Assembly: GCA_018660465.1 (NCBI GenBank)
Contig: JABJKH010000119.1
Span: forward strand, 1 to 50,066
Direction of reading: 5' to 3'
Length of the DNA: 50,066 nucleotides
Source of the DNA: Rhodospirillaceae bacterium
GTDB lineage: Bacteria > Pseudomonadota > Alphaproteobacteria > Rhodospirillales > JABJKH01
The position numbers were made by a program, and so were the translations under genes. The notes beneath the pieces are model-generated. The model was not told the DNA's origin. It ran no database searches and saw nothing but the letters and a program-made list of their open reading frames with translations. Of the stretch, positions 40,884 through 49,399 are shown one piece after another. Position 1 is the first letter of the stretch. Each line of letters begins with the position of its first letter.

Positions 40884-43076
40884 CTACCCCTTCAAGACCT
40901 TCAGCACTCGCTCCGGCGTAAACGGCATGTGAGTTAACCGCTTGCCGGTTAGTTTGTGGAAGGCATTGGCGATGGCGGCTCCGATAAAGGGATTGCCGAT
41001 TTCTCCAAGGCCCGTGGGTTTGGTTGACCGATCAATGAATTCAACGTGGAGTTCTTCCGGGGCTTCCGACATTCGCAGGACTTCGTAGTCATGGAAATTT
41101 GACTGTTCGACCACGCCGTTTTTAATCGTCACGCGTTCTTTAAGGATGCTTGATATCCCGTAGATCATGCCGCTTTCAATATTGCGCCGCGCCATTTCAG
41201 GCTGCACAACGGTCCCGCCGTCAATCGCCGCCCAGACTTTATGCACGCGAATTTTTCCAGTCTTTTCATCGAGCGATATCTCGACAACGCCAGCACCCAA
41301 GGAGCCTGAGCGTTCACTGACCGAAAGCCCCACGGCACGGTCTTTGGGTCGCTTGTCGCCCCATTTTGACATCTCCGCCACTTTGTCGAAGACGCGCTTG
41401 GCCTTGGCGTTCATCGCCATGCGTTGACGGCGGAATTCCAGCGGGTCCAGTCCTTCGCTTTCCGCCATCTCGTCGACGACGCTTTCGATGGCGAAAATAT
41501 TGAACGGGTGCGCCACCGCCCGCCAATGCTTCAAGCGGATGCCATGGGATTGGCCGCGACGTTCTATCAACTGATTGGGAATACCGTAGTACCGATCCAG
41601 CTTAATGCCCGAGACTGTCAGCCTAGGACCATCCCCAACGACGCAGTGCTTCCACCCGGCGATCTTGCCGCTGGCATCCAACGCCGCCTCAACACACTGA
41701 TAAGTTTGCGGACGAAACATGCCATAGGCGATGTCGTCTTCCCGGGTCCAGATCATCTTCACCGGACGTTTCACCTGACGTGCAACAACAGCAGCCTCGA
41801 CCGTGTAGTCGGAGATTGAACGCCGACCGAACCCACCACCCAGATACATTTGATGATGATCCACCTGAGACGTTTCCAACCCAAGTGCGCGGGCAATATA
41901 ACGCCGCGAAATGCCGGGGGCTTGTGTCCCCTCCCATACTTCAACACCGTCGCCTGCCGCATTAAATCGCGCCACGGCGTTCAGCGGTTCCATCTGCGCG
42001 TGGTAGCCGTAGTCAGACCTAAATTCCCGCCGGAAAATTTTGCCACCTTTGGTCTTGGAGAAAGCAGCACCGACGTCGCCTTTCTCCTTCACCGTCTTGG
42101 ACGGGGCGGATGAACTGCCTGCCACCTTCGCATAGGTGTCTTCCAACGAAGCTTCTGAATCATAGCCTTCGGCCATGGCATCCTTCGCCCACTCCACTTT
42201 TAGCTCGGCTTTGGCTGCCAGCACATGCTCGAACGTATCTGCGACCACGGCAACGCCATGGCTCACAGGAACGACATCGACCACACCGCGCATGGCTTTG
42301 ATCTTCGCATCATTCCAGCTTTGCGGGCTGGCTTGCTGCACCGGGGCATGCAAGGTCCCTGCATAGACCAGTCCCGGTAGGTGAACATCGATGGCGAACT
42401 TGGCCGAGCCATCCACTTTTTCTGGAATATCGCGCCGAGGGACTGACTTTCCGATCAGTCGGAATTGGCTTTTCTTTTTAAGCTCAGATTTAGCCACCGC
42501 TGGCATTTTCGCGGGTACATCTGCAAAAGCAGAGATTTCACCATAGGTCATTTTCCGGCCTGTGGATTTATGAACAACGCGGCCCGGCTCCGTCGTCAGG
42601 CTGGCTTTGGACACACCCCATTTTTTAGCTGCCGCCGCGATCAATACCTTCCGCACCTGAGCACCGGCAATGCGCATGTCGTTATAATAATATGCAATCG
42701 CGTGACTGCCGAAGATGCCCATGAGTTTCCGCGACCGGCCCCGGCGCGTCATGGTATAGCCGTAAACTTTGGGCTCTGCTGGTGCCATCTCTAATGTCAC
42801 CTTGTCCCAATCCGCATCCAGTTCTTCAGCCAACACGGTGGGAACCCCGGTCATAGACCCCTGCCCCATTTCGGCGGCGGGTGTGATGATGGTGACCTTG
42901 TTGTCCGGCGTAATCCGAACCCACGCGCCGACATTGCGCTCCGACGTTCGTGCTTCCGCCGCTCCGATCAATGACGCCCCTTTGGGGCTGACCGCAACGG
43001 CGAATGTCAGTCCGGCACTGCCTGCTATAAATCCGCGCCGTGAAACCTTGATCTTTTTTGCACTGAGATATGTCAT
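40884..43076 (-). CDS. Molybdopterin-binding subunit, xanthine dehydrogenase family (IorB-like)
   Basis: A 730-residue protein that begins with a twin-arginine signal (SRRGFIAGSAGLTFAVAVS). The molybdopterin-binding regions and the catalytic Glu692 in GLGEIG place it in the xanthine oxidase family. The layout with a separate 2Fe-2S subunit and no FAD subunit matches isoquinoline 1-oxidoreductase (IorB)-like or aldehyde oxidoreductases, which hydroxylate N-heterocycles or oxidise aldehydes in the periplasm. Probably exported with its small partner. Substrate not determinable. Three bases separate it from the small subunit gene. Confidence 0.9.
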   Translation of the reverse strand: MTYLSAKKIKVSRRGFIAGSAGLTFAVAVSPKGASLIGAAEARTSERNVGAWVRITPDNKVTIITPAAEMGQGSMTGVPTVLAEELDADWDKVTLEMAPAEPKVYGYTMTRRGRSRKLMGIFGSHAIAYYYNDMRIAGAQVRKVLIAAAAKKWGVSKASLTTEPGRVVHKSTGRKMTYGEISAFADVPAKMPAVAKSELKKKSQFRLIGKSVPRRDIPEKVDGSAKFAIDVHLPGLVYAGTLHAPVQQASPQSWNDAKIKAMRGVVDVVPVSHGVAVVADTFEHVLAAKAELKVEWAKDAMAEGYDSEASLEDTYAKVAGSSSAPSKTVKEKGDVGAAFSKTKGGKIFRREFRSDYGYHAQMEPLNAVARFNAAGDGVEVWEGTQAPGISRRYIARALGLETSQVDHHQMYLGGGFGRRSISDYTVEAAVVARQVKRPVKMIWTREDDIAYGMFRPQTYQCVEAALDASGKIAGWKHCVVGDGPRLTVSGIKLDRYYGIPNQLIERRGQSHGIRLKHWRAVAHPFNIFAIESVVDEMAESEGLDPLEFRRQRMAMNAKAKRVFDKVAEMSKWGDKRPKDRAVGLSVSERSGSLGAGVVEISLDEKTGKIRVHKVWAAIDGGTVVQPEMARRNIESGMIYGISSILKERVTIKNGVVEQSNFHDYEVLRMSEAPEELHVEFIDRSTKPTGLGEIGNPFIGAAIANAFHKLTGKRLTHMPFTPERVLKVLKG

Positions 43077-43079
43077 GGC

Positions 43080-43532
43080 TTAGCCCTCCTTCGCTGCGCG
43101 CTGGATGGCGGCAATGATCCGGGTGTAGGTTCCACACCGGCAGATGTTGCCGTTCATGTGAGAAACGATTTGATCCCGGGTCGGGTCGGGAGTGGCTTTT
43201 AACAACTCAGCTGCCTTCATGATCTGACCTGACTGGCAGTACCCACATTGCGGCACTTGCTCAGCGATCCAAGCCTTTTGAAGGGCGTGGCTTTTACCCA
43301 TCGACAGGCCTTCGATGGTTGTGACTTCCGCCCCATCAACATCGGAGAGCGCCGTCTGACACGACCGCACCGCCTTACCGTTAACGTGAACAGTGCAGGC
43401 TCCGCAGAGCCCAGCCCCGCACCCGAACTTTGTTCCGGTAAGTTGCAAATGTTCGCGGATCGCCCACAGCAGCGGTGTATCCCCCTCAGCCGACACCGTT
43501 GCCCGCTTGCCGTTAATATTAAAAGCAACCAT
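43080..43532 (-). CDS. 2Fe-2S subunit, IorA-like
   Basis: A 150-residue subunit with the two expected clusters: the plant-type ferredoxin set Cys38, Cys43, Cys46 and Cys58 (CGAGLCGACTVHV...C) and the helical set Cys96, Cys99, Cys131 and Cys133 (CGYCQSGQ...NICRCGTY). It passes electrons from the molybdenum centre of the neighbouring large subunit to an external acceptor. It lacks its own signal and probably travels with the large subunit's twin-arginine signal. Confidence 0.94.
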   Translation of the reverse strand: MVAFNINGKRATVSAEGDTPLLWAIREHLQLTGTKFGCGAGLCGACTVHVNGKAVRSCQTALSDVDGAEVTTIEGLSMGKSHALQKAWIAEQVPQCGYCQSGQIMKAAELLKATPDPTRDQIVSHMNGNICRCGTYTRIIAAIQRAAKEG

Positions 43533-43662
43533 GACGTTCTCTCCTGACCCTTTGACAAGATTAAACCCAAATTTTTAGAAATCGCGCCAAGCCCTGTGCG
43601 CGTTATTTCGATAAAGTTTGGACTTCTTTGTGGCCAGGATCAAGCCTGTAACGAAAGATTGA

Positions 43663-43821
43663 ATGAAGGTCCCGAAGTTTGGAAAATGGAAACGTATTGA
43701 TGGCCAATCGATTTACCGACGCTGTCGAATCAGCAACAGCGTCAGCCAGGTTAATTCTGGCAACGTGATGAGAGTGATCTTTAACGGCACCGGCGAGATG
43801 GTCGTCAGAATTAACGGCTAA
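43663..43821 (+). CDS. Possible 52-residue protein or gene remnant with FAH-hydrolase-like tail
   Basis: A plus-strand frame from ATG 43663 to TAA 43819-43821. The N-terminal half is basic (MKVPKFGKWKR) and unrecognised. The C-terminal 25 residues, SQVNSGNVMRVIFNGTG onward, align with the very end of the FAH-family protein at 35557 (12 of 25 identical). Both frames end at the same point, and the DNA shares an exact 16-base run (43739-43754 with 36329-36344). This suggests a degraded fragment or a chimeric small gene. Its stop overlaps the neighbouring minus-strand stop. Confidence 0.4.
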   Translation: MKVPKFGKWKRIDGQSIYRRCRISNSVSQVNSGNVMRVIFNGTGEMVVRING

Positions 43822-44270
43822 GCAGTTAACATGCTGTCGCCGTCTACGGTCGCCTTCCCCTCACCGCCAAAGCGTGTGGCGAAGTAGCCAATAATCAGGC
43901 CGAGAACAGCCCCTTCCAAACTGAACCAGAAGGGCGATTGCAGAAGCCCATTCAGACCAAACACACTCTCCATCATGGCCTTCATCGCGTCATAGGCGAA
44001 GAACGTGAGCACAAAATTCATCCATGTCCCGACAAACGGCGCACGAACCCACCACGGCAGTGGCAAATTAAGGATGGGATGGCGTGTTACGACGCCGAAA
44101 ACACCAATGATGGCGCCTACTGTCGGATACCACAGTAATATGCCCCACCGAAGAAAGTCGCCCCCATCCGGCAGATAGTAAGGCACCATGATAAATCCGA
44201 TAAGTCCGAAGATCAGTCCAATCCCCTTGCCGATGGCAATCCGCGTGAAAAGCGAAGGATTTTCAAACAT
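43818..44270 (-). CDS. Four-helix membrane protein of unknown function
   Basis: A 150-residue protein with four hydrophobic segments (about 10-32, 40-62, 74-96 and 112-132) and no family I recognise. The ATG at 44270 has AGGTGG nine bases upstream. It is divergent from the polysaccharide deacetylase-like gene. A short acidic tail ends the protein. Confidence 0.72.
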   Translation of the reverse strand: MFENPSLFTRIAIGKGIGLIFGLIGFIMVPYYLPDGGDFLRWGILLWYPTVGAIIGVFGVVTRHPILNLPLPWWVRAPFVGTWMNFVLTFFAYDAMKAMMESVFGLNGLLQSPFWFSLEGAVLGLIIGYFATRFGGEGKATVDGDSMLTA

Positions 44271-44418
44271 GATGATCCACCTTTCAGTGACCTTCTAAAA
44301 TTCGAAACATTATAGACCCAACGCCACCATTCCGCCTTGACCTAAGCCAACTTTGATCGCTCAAGAAAAATCTCGTACACTCGCCGAAATCAAAATTATT
44401 GTTCCCAAGGAGCCTCCC

Positions 44419-45288
44419 ATGGATATCTACGACCGCATTCCCTATTCCGCCATTGTTGACCGTAAACCGTTGAAACTTCCTGATGGCGGGCGGGTAATTG
44501 TTTGGCCTGTTGTTAATTTGGAAGAATGGGTGCCGACGGAGCCCTTGCCACGGCGGATCCTGACGCCTCCGGGGGAAGGCCAGCATGTGCCGGATATCCC
44601 GAACTGGTGCTGGTACGAATACGGTATGCGGGTTGGCATTTGGCGGATGATGGAGGTGCTGAACGAATTCAACATCACACCGACTGTTTCGATGAATGGC
44701 ACCGTCGTCGATGTTTATCCCAGGGTCAGTGAAGAAGCCCTAAAACTCGGCTGGGAATTCATGGGCCATAGTTTTGTGCAGAAACCGATGTTCCAACTCG
44801 ATGATGAACTCGAAGCCATCCAAAAGACCAGCGAACACCTAAAAGCTTTCTGTGGCTACAAACCGCGCGGATGGATGGGCCCTGGCCTGACCCAGACGGA
44901 AAAGACACCTGAACTACTAGTAGAAGGTGGGTTCGAGTACACCGCCGATTGGATTTTGGATGATCAGCCCTGTTTGGTGAACACTGACAACGGGCCGCTT
45001 TATTCCGTGCCCTACACGACGGAACTTAATGACATCCCGATTATGCTGTCCCAAGCCCATGTCTCCACCATCCTTTATGACCGGACGATGGATTACTTCA
45101 ATACACTCTACCGCGAGGGCGAAAGCAACGTGCGGGTGATGTGTGTGGCGGTCCATCCCTATATCCACGGCGTGCCGCATCGTATTCCCTACTTCCGCAA
45201 AATTTTTGAAGAACTCTCAAGCAAGCCCGGCGTGGTATTCATGACGGGGGCTGAGATTCTGGACTGGTATCTGGCACAGCAGGACTAA
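44419..45288 (+). CDS. Polysaccharide deacetylase family protein, PuuE-like
   Basis: A 289-residue NodB-fold protein. VWPVVNLEEW, MGHSF (histidine near 115), RGWMGPGLTQTEKTPELLVEGGFEYTADW and a late HPYIHGVPHR follow the layout of the PuuE allantoinase-like branch. The typical TFDD metal motif is absent (VVNLEEW), as in that branch. Known members hydrolyse allantoin or related ureides rather than sugars. The start at 44419 has AAGGAG seven bases upstream. It is followed after three bases by an SDR gene. Confidence 0.85.
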   Translation: MDIYDRIPYSAIVDRKPLKLPDGGRVIVWPVVNLEEWVPTEPLPRRILTPPGEGQHVPDIPNWCWYEYGMRVGIWRMMEVLNEFNITPTVSMNGTVVDVYPRVSEEALKLGWEFMGHSFVQKPMFQLDDELEAIQKTSEHLKAFCGYKPRGWMGPGLTQTEKTPELLVEGGFEYTADWILDDQPCLVNTDNGPLYSVPYTTELNDIPIMLSQAHVSTILYDRTMDYFNTLYREGESNVRVMCVAVHPYIHGVPHRIPYFRKIFEELSSKPGVVFMTGAEILDWYLAQQD

Positions 45289-45291
45289 ACC

Positions 45292-46047
45292 ATGACTGAC
45301 ACCACACATAAAAAGGCGTTAATAACGGGAGCATCAGCAGGGCTCGGCCTTGAAATTTCGCGCGCTCTGGCACAGGAGGGCTACGATGTCGCCCTGACCA
45401 GCCGCGATGCAGGGAAGTTGGAGAGCGTACTCAGCCATGACGACTTCGCCAACGTGAAGACCGTCGCCATCGAACTTGAACTCGCCTCAGAAGACAGCGT
45501 TAACCGCGCGATTAAAACGGCAACGGATGAGCTGGGCGGCATTGATGTTCTCGTCAACAATGGGGCCACCCCGCTGATTAAGCCGGCGATTGAGGTTACA
45601 TGGCAAGAGTGGGACAGGGTTGTCGATGCGACCTTGAAGGGGACTTATTTTCTGACCTGCCGATTTGCTGAGCATTGCATAAATACGGAGCGTGCTGGAT
45701 CGGTCATTAACATCGCATCTACCCACGGCATTGTCGGATGGCCCCTCCGAACAGTTTACGGCACCGCCAAGGGCGGCATGATCCAGATGTCGCGCATGCT
45801 GGCCATCGAATGGGCAGATAAAAACATCCGCGTTAATACGGTTTCCCCGGCAACCGTGATGACAGAGTCCAGAATGGAATCCTTAAGTGACCCGAAGAAC
45901 CGCGCGAGCATGCTTGGACGCATTCCCACCGGCCGCTTTGTCGAAGCCTCCGAAATCGCCGCCGCCACACTTTATTTCGCCGACCCAGACAATGCCTCCG
46001 TCACCGGACAAATGCTGGTCATCGATGGCGGACTGACAGCGGTTTAA
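45292..46047 (+). CDS. Short-chain dehydrogenase/reductase
   Basis: A 251-residue classical SDR: TGASAGLG at 12-19, NNGA at 89-92, catalytic Ser143, Tyr156 and Lys160 (VYGTAKGG), and the usual SVTGQMLVIDGG end. It lies three bases after the deacetylase-like gene and 25 bases before the cyclase gene, so all three are probably one transcript. The substrate is not known. Confidence 0.92.
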   Translation: MTDTTHKKALITGASAGLGLEISRALAQEGYDVALTSRDAGKLESVLSHDDFANVKTVAIELELASEDSVNRAIKTATDELGGIDVLVNNGATPLIKPAIEVTWQEWDRVVDATLKGTYFLTCRFAEHCINTERAGSVINIASTHGIVGWPLRTVYGTAKGGMIQMSRMLAIEWADKNIRVNTVSPATVMTESRMESLSDPKNRASMLGRIPTGRFVEASEIAAATLYFADPDNASVTGQMLVIDGGLTAV

Positions 46048-46072
46048 AGCGGACTTTTTACCGGAGAATAAA

Positions 46073-47302
46073 ATGTCGGAGCAAGAGTCTGAAAGTGTGG
46101 GACGCCACGACCAAGGATTTCTGGCGATCAGTGATTGGCTGATTGAGGGCGCGCTGGGTGAAATTGATCTTGAGGCACAGTTCCTCATCTTCTGCCGTCG
46201 CCTCCATGAAGCGGGAATCCCCTTGATGCGGGGGCACCTTGCGACCCGCGCCCTACACCCCTTATTTGTTGCCGCAACCGCCACCTGGGAACGCGACGGC
46301 AAGGCAGAGGTTACCCGAATTCGATCTGAAGATGATAATGGTGAGGACTGGAAGCAAAGCCCTTTATCTAGGCTGTTGCAGTCGAGGAAACCCGACGTCC
46401 GCTACCGACTTAGCGCCGATGGTGATTGGCAAGAATTCCCCCTGCTCGTCAGTTTTAAAGAACGAGGCGCCACCGATTACTATGCTCAACTCGTCATGTT
46501 TAGCGAAGCCCGACAAGCACGATTGCGCCAGGACGGCTGCATCTTGTCCTGGACCAGCGATCACCCAGATGGGTTTAGTGATGACCAGATCAATGTCCTT
46601 CGCTGGCTTGGCTCTCGGTTCGGCGTCGTCGCCAAGCTGGATAAGCGCGAGCGGACAGCTATCAATGTTGTCTCGGCTTATCTCGGTTCCGATGCAGGAC
46701 GGCGGGTGCTCGATGGACAGATCAAGCTCGGCGATGGAGAAGTTATTCCGGCGGTTATTTGGTTTAGTGACCTCCGCCAATCAACACCGCTCGCTGATCG
46801 ATTGGCGGGCGATGACTTCCTACAGGTCTTGAATACTTATTTCCAATGCACAGCTGGAGCCGTTTTGGACCACGGCGGCGAAGTCCTCCGGTTTATTGGT
46901 GATGCGGTGCTGGCGATATTCCACGTCGACGGCGTCGATGGTCACACCCGTGCTGCCCGTGTCGCCTTAGCCGCAGCTCGCGATGCCGAAAGACGTCTCG
47001 CCGAAGTCAACGCAACCCGCACAGAAAGCGGCGAAGAAGCCCTCGACTTCGGGCTAGGTCTGCATTCGGGAGACCTGATGTTTGGTAACATTGGTGTGCC
47101 GGAGCGGGTTGAATTTTCCGTTGTTGGCCCTGCTGCCAACGAGGTCGCTCGGCTTGAAAACCTGACTAAGGACCTAGACCGCCGTATTCTAGTTTCTGAA
47201 GCCTTCGCCGATTTACTACCGTTACAATGGGAGAAATTAGGCGCCCAACAGGTAAAAGGCGTCGCCAGCGAAATGACCGTATTTGCACCGCCAAGAGGAT
47301 AG
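46073..47302 (+). CDS. Class III adenylate/guanylate cyclase
   Basis: A 409-residue soluble protein. The first 215 residues are an unrecognised, possibly sensory domain (it has a weak GAF-like feel but no clear motif). The cyclase homology domain follows, with metal-binding Asp233 (WFSDLRQST) and Asp277 (FIGDAVLAIF), and Gly-rich GLGLHSGD and VVGPAANEVARLE segments that hold the transition-state residues (Asn and Arg). It would make cAMP or cGMP. It follows the SDR gene, so it may signal the state of that pathway. Confidence 0.9.
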   Translation: MSEQESESVGRHDQGFLAISDWLIEGALGEIDLEAQFLIFCRRLHEAGIPLMRGHLATRALHPLFVAATATWERDGKAEVTRIRSEDDNGEDWKQSPLSRLLQSRKPDVRYRLSADGDWQEFPLLVSFKERGATDYYAQLVMFSEARQARLRQDGCILSWTSDHPDGFSDDQINVLRWLGSRFGVVAKLDKRERTAINVVSAYLGSDAGRRVLDGQIKLGDGEVIPAVIWFSDLRQSTPLADRLAGDDFLQVLNTYFQCTAGAVLDHGGEVLRFIGDAVLAIFHVDGVDGHTRAARVALAAARDAERRLAEVNATRTESGEEALDFGLGLHSGDLMFGNIGVPERVEFSVVGPAANEVARLENLTKDLDRRILVSEAFADLLPLQWEKLGAQQVKGVASEMTVFAPPRG

Positions 47303-47310
47303 GCGAACTC

Positions 47311-47324
47311 GCAAGTCAACTTGC
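47311..47324. repeat. Short inverted repeat after the cyclase gene
   Basis: GCAAGT-CA-ACTTGC, six-base arms with a two-base spacer, just after the cyclase stop and about 70 bases before the next start. No T-run follows directly. It may be an operator for the binding-protein gene. Confidence 0.35.
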
Positions 47325-47395
47325 TAAACTCTATAGTACAGTTCTAAATTTTACATTACGCCCCAATCTAGCCGAGTTCTTTATGGAGAGCTGTT

Positions 47396-48169
47396 TTGAG
47401 ATCAATCAATTTTATTGTTGCACTGCTAATCGGCCTTCTCGTTGATGGATCAGCGACGGCACAACCCAAAAATATTCTAACTTTGGTCGTGAGCCCATTT
47501 CCTCCCTTCATCATCGTCAATAAAGAAACGGTTTCTGGATTTATTCCTGATTTGATACGTGAAGCGGCATTAAAGTCCGGAATAGAGCATAAATTCGAAA
47601 TTTTCCCTTGGAAAAGGGCGTATCAAACCGTCCTAGAAGGTCCCCGAATGGCCCATATGGCACTGGCTCGGACGCCACAAAGAGAAAATAAATTTCAATG
47701 GGTACATCCGCTCTTTAAAGCCGAAATTGTGTTTATCACCAATCATTCCCCCCCTCTGGGAATGGAAAAAGCCAGGGCAATACAAACGGTTTGCGTCGTC
47801 GGTGCGACTCCGATGCTTAAGTTCTTAAAAAAGAATGGATTTAAAAATATCTATGAGGTTACCAAGATAAGAACATGCGCCAGCCTGCTTAAAAAAGATA
47901 GAGTGAGCGCTATATTCGGAGGCTGGTTCAGCACCCTTCACGCATTTAAAGAACAAGGCTTAACTGTCAAACATTTGGAAAAAGGTCCGGCAATTCTATC
48001 ACTGGACATCTACTTAGCGGTTTCCAAAGATGTCGATCAGACAACTGTAAAAAAGCTCCGCTCTGCATTGCGCAACAGCAGCAAGGATGGGACCTACAAC
48101 AAATTTCTATCCCTATATGATTTAGGCAGTTTAACCGCGCCTCAATATCAAACCTCATCGCCTAAATAG
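47396..48169 (+). CDS. Periplasmic substrate-binding protein (type 3 family)
   Basis: A 257-residue protein with a signal peptide (about 1-22, ending ATA) followed by a type 3 solute-binding domain, including SPFPPFIIVNKETVSGFIPDLIREAALKSG. No permease or ATPase genes are adjacent. It may be an orphan receptor, perhaps a partner of the kinase at 25228, which has a similar domain; this is speculative. The start is TTG at 47396, with GGAG seven bases upstream. Confidence 0.85.
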   Translation: MRSINFIVALLIGLLVDGSATAQPKNILTLVVSPFPPFIIVNKETVSGFIPDLIREAALKSGIEHKFEIFPWKRAYQTVLEGPRMAHMALARTPQRENKFQWVHPLFKAEIVFITNHSPPLGMEKARAIQTVCVVGATPMLKFLKKNGFKNIYEVTKIRTCASLLKKDRVSAIFGGWFSTLHAFKEQGLTVKHLEKGPAILSLDIYLAVSKDVDQTTVKKLRSALRNSSKDGTYNKFLSLYDLGSLTAPQYQTSSPK

Positions 48170-48358
48170 AAGAACTAAGGATCAACGAATTTAATCCCGC
48201 GATGAAACTTTAAACGCTATTCGGGTTTAATCCGTTTGTGAGTTTTCAGGCAATCGAGCAGACCCTTCGACCAAAACATAATCGCTGATCTTGTATATTA
48301 ATATTTTCTAATGTAATGATGCTGGTTCCTTGTAAATAAACCAACAGCGGAGTTTGCC
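48170..48358. other. Intergenic region upstream of the YeiH-family gene
   Basis: About 190 AT-rich bases with no clear gene, hairpin or promoter pair. Presumably holds the promoter for the next gene. Confidence 0.4.
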
Positions 48359-49381
48359 ATGTCTGATGCACCGCCCCTAACCCTTGATACCCGCTTCCAA
48401 GAATTCAGCAATGGCTGGCGGGAACGGGGCCCGGGCATTTTAATATGTGTCACTGTCGCGGCCGCGGCTCAGCTTTTGTCACAACATTACGGCGCACCTC
48501 AGATGCTGTTTGCCTTGCTGCTGGGTATGGCCTTCAATTTCTTGTCGGAAGAAGGCCCCTGCGTCACCGGCATCCAGTTTTCCGCGACGACGTTGCTGCG
48601 GTTCGGCGTCGCACTGTTGGGCCTGCGCATTACCATTGATCAGGTCTTGGGACTGGGGTTGGATACGGTCGCGTTACTGGCGGGTGGTGTGATCCTGACC
48701 ATTCTGTTTGGGATTGGCGCATCGAAACTTATGGGCCGGGGTGCACGCTTTGGGACATTGACCGGCGGTGCCGTCGCCATCTGTGGCGCCTCAGCCGCCT
48801 TGGCAATTGCCGCCATCTTGCCGAAGTCTGAACACGGCGAGCGGGACACAATCTTTACCGTCATCGCGGTCACAACTTTCAGCACTGTCGCTATGGTGAT
48901 CTATCCTTTGATTGCTGGACTAATGGGATTGGAAGATCGGATTTCCGGTATTTTCCTCGGCGGCACCATTCATGATGTGGCCCAGGTGGTCGGGGCTGGC
49001 TACACCATATCCGAACAATCAGGCGACATCGCGACGGTCACAAAACTGTTTCGGGTTTCAATGCTGGTTCCCGTCGTTTTGGTGCTTTCAGTCATATTCC
49101 GCAGCGATAACAAAAGCGCGGGCCGCGCCCCCCTCCCCCTCTTCGTTCTTGGCTTTTGTGCACTGGTAGCGCTCAACAGCAGCGGCGTGGTACCGCCCAC
49201 CATTCATAGCTTCATCGTCGACTTATCCCGTTGGTGCCTGGTCACCGCAATTGCAGCTCTCGGCATCAAGACTGCCCTGAAAGCAATGATGACCATTGGC
49301 TACCAGCCTGTGGTGGTTGTGATGTTGGAAACCGTTTTCATTGCGCTTTGGGTGCTTGGTGGTATTTTGTATCTGAACTGA
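48359..49381 (+). CDS. YeiH/UPF0324 family membrane protein (putative sulfate exporter)
   Basis: A 340-residue protein with about ten transmembrane segments. The repeats LLRFGVALLGLRIT and TGGAVAICGASAALAIAAILPKSE and the segment FLGGTIHDVAQVVGAGYTIS are the YeiH family hallmarks. Some family members have been proposed to export sulfate released from sulfonate breakdown, in line with the sulfur genes elsewhere in the window, but this has not been shown here. GGAG lies eight bases before the ATG. Confidence 0.9.
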   Translation: MSDAPPLTLDTRFQEFSNGWRERGPGILICVTVAAAAQLLSQHYGAPQMLFALLLGMAFNFLSEEGPCVTGIQFSATTLLRFGVALLGLRITIDQVLGLGLDTVALLAGGVILTILFGIGASKLMGRGARFGTLTGGAVAICGASAALAIAAILPKSEHGERDTIFTVIAVTTFSTVAMVIYPLIAGLMGLEDRISGIFLGGTIHDVAQVVGAGYTISEQSGDIATVTKLFRVSMLVPVVLVLSVIFRSDNKSAGRAPLPLFVLGFCALVALNSSGVVPPTIHSFIVDLSRWCLVTAIAALGIKTALKAMMTIGYQPVVVVMLETVFIALWVLGGILYLN

Positions 49382-49399
49382 GAAACGACCCGATGGTCC

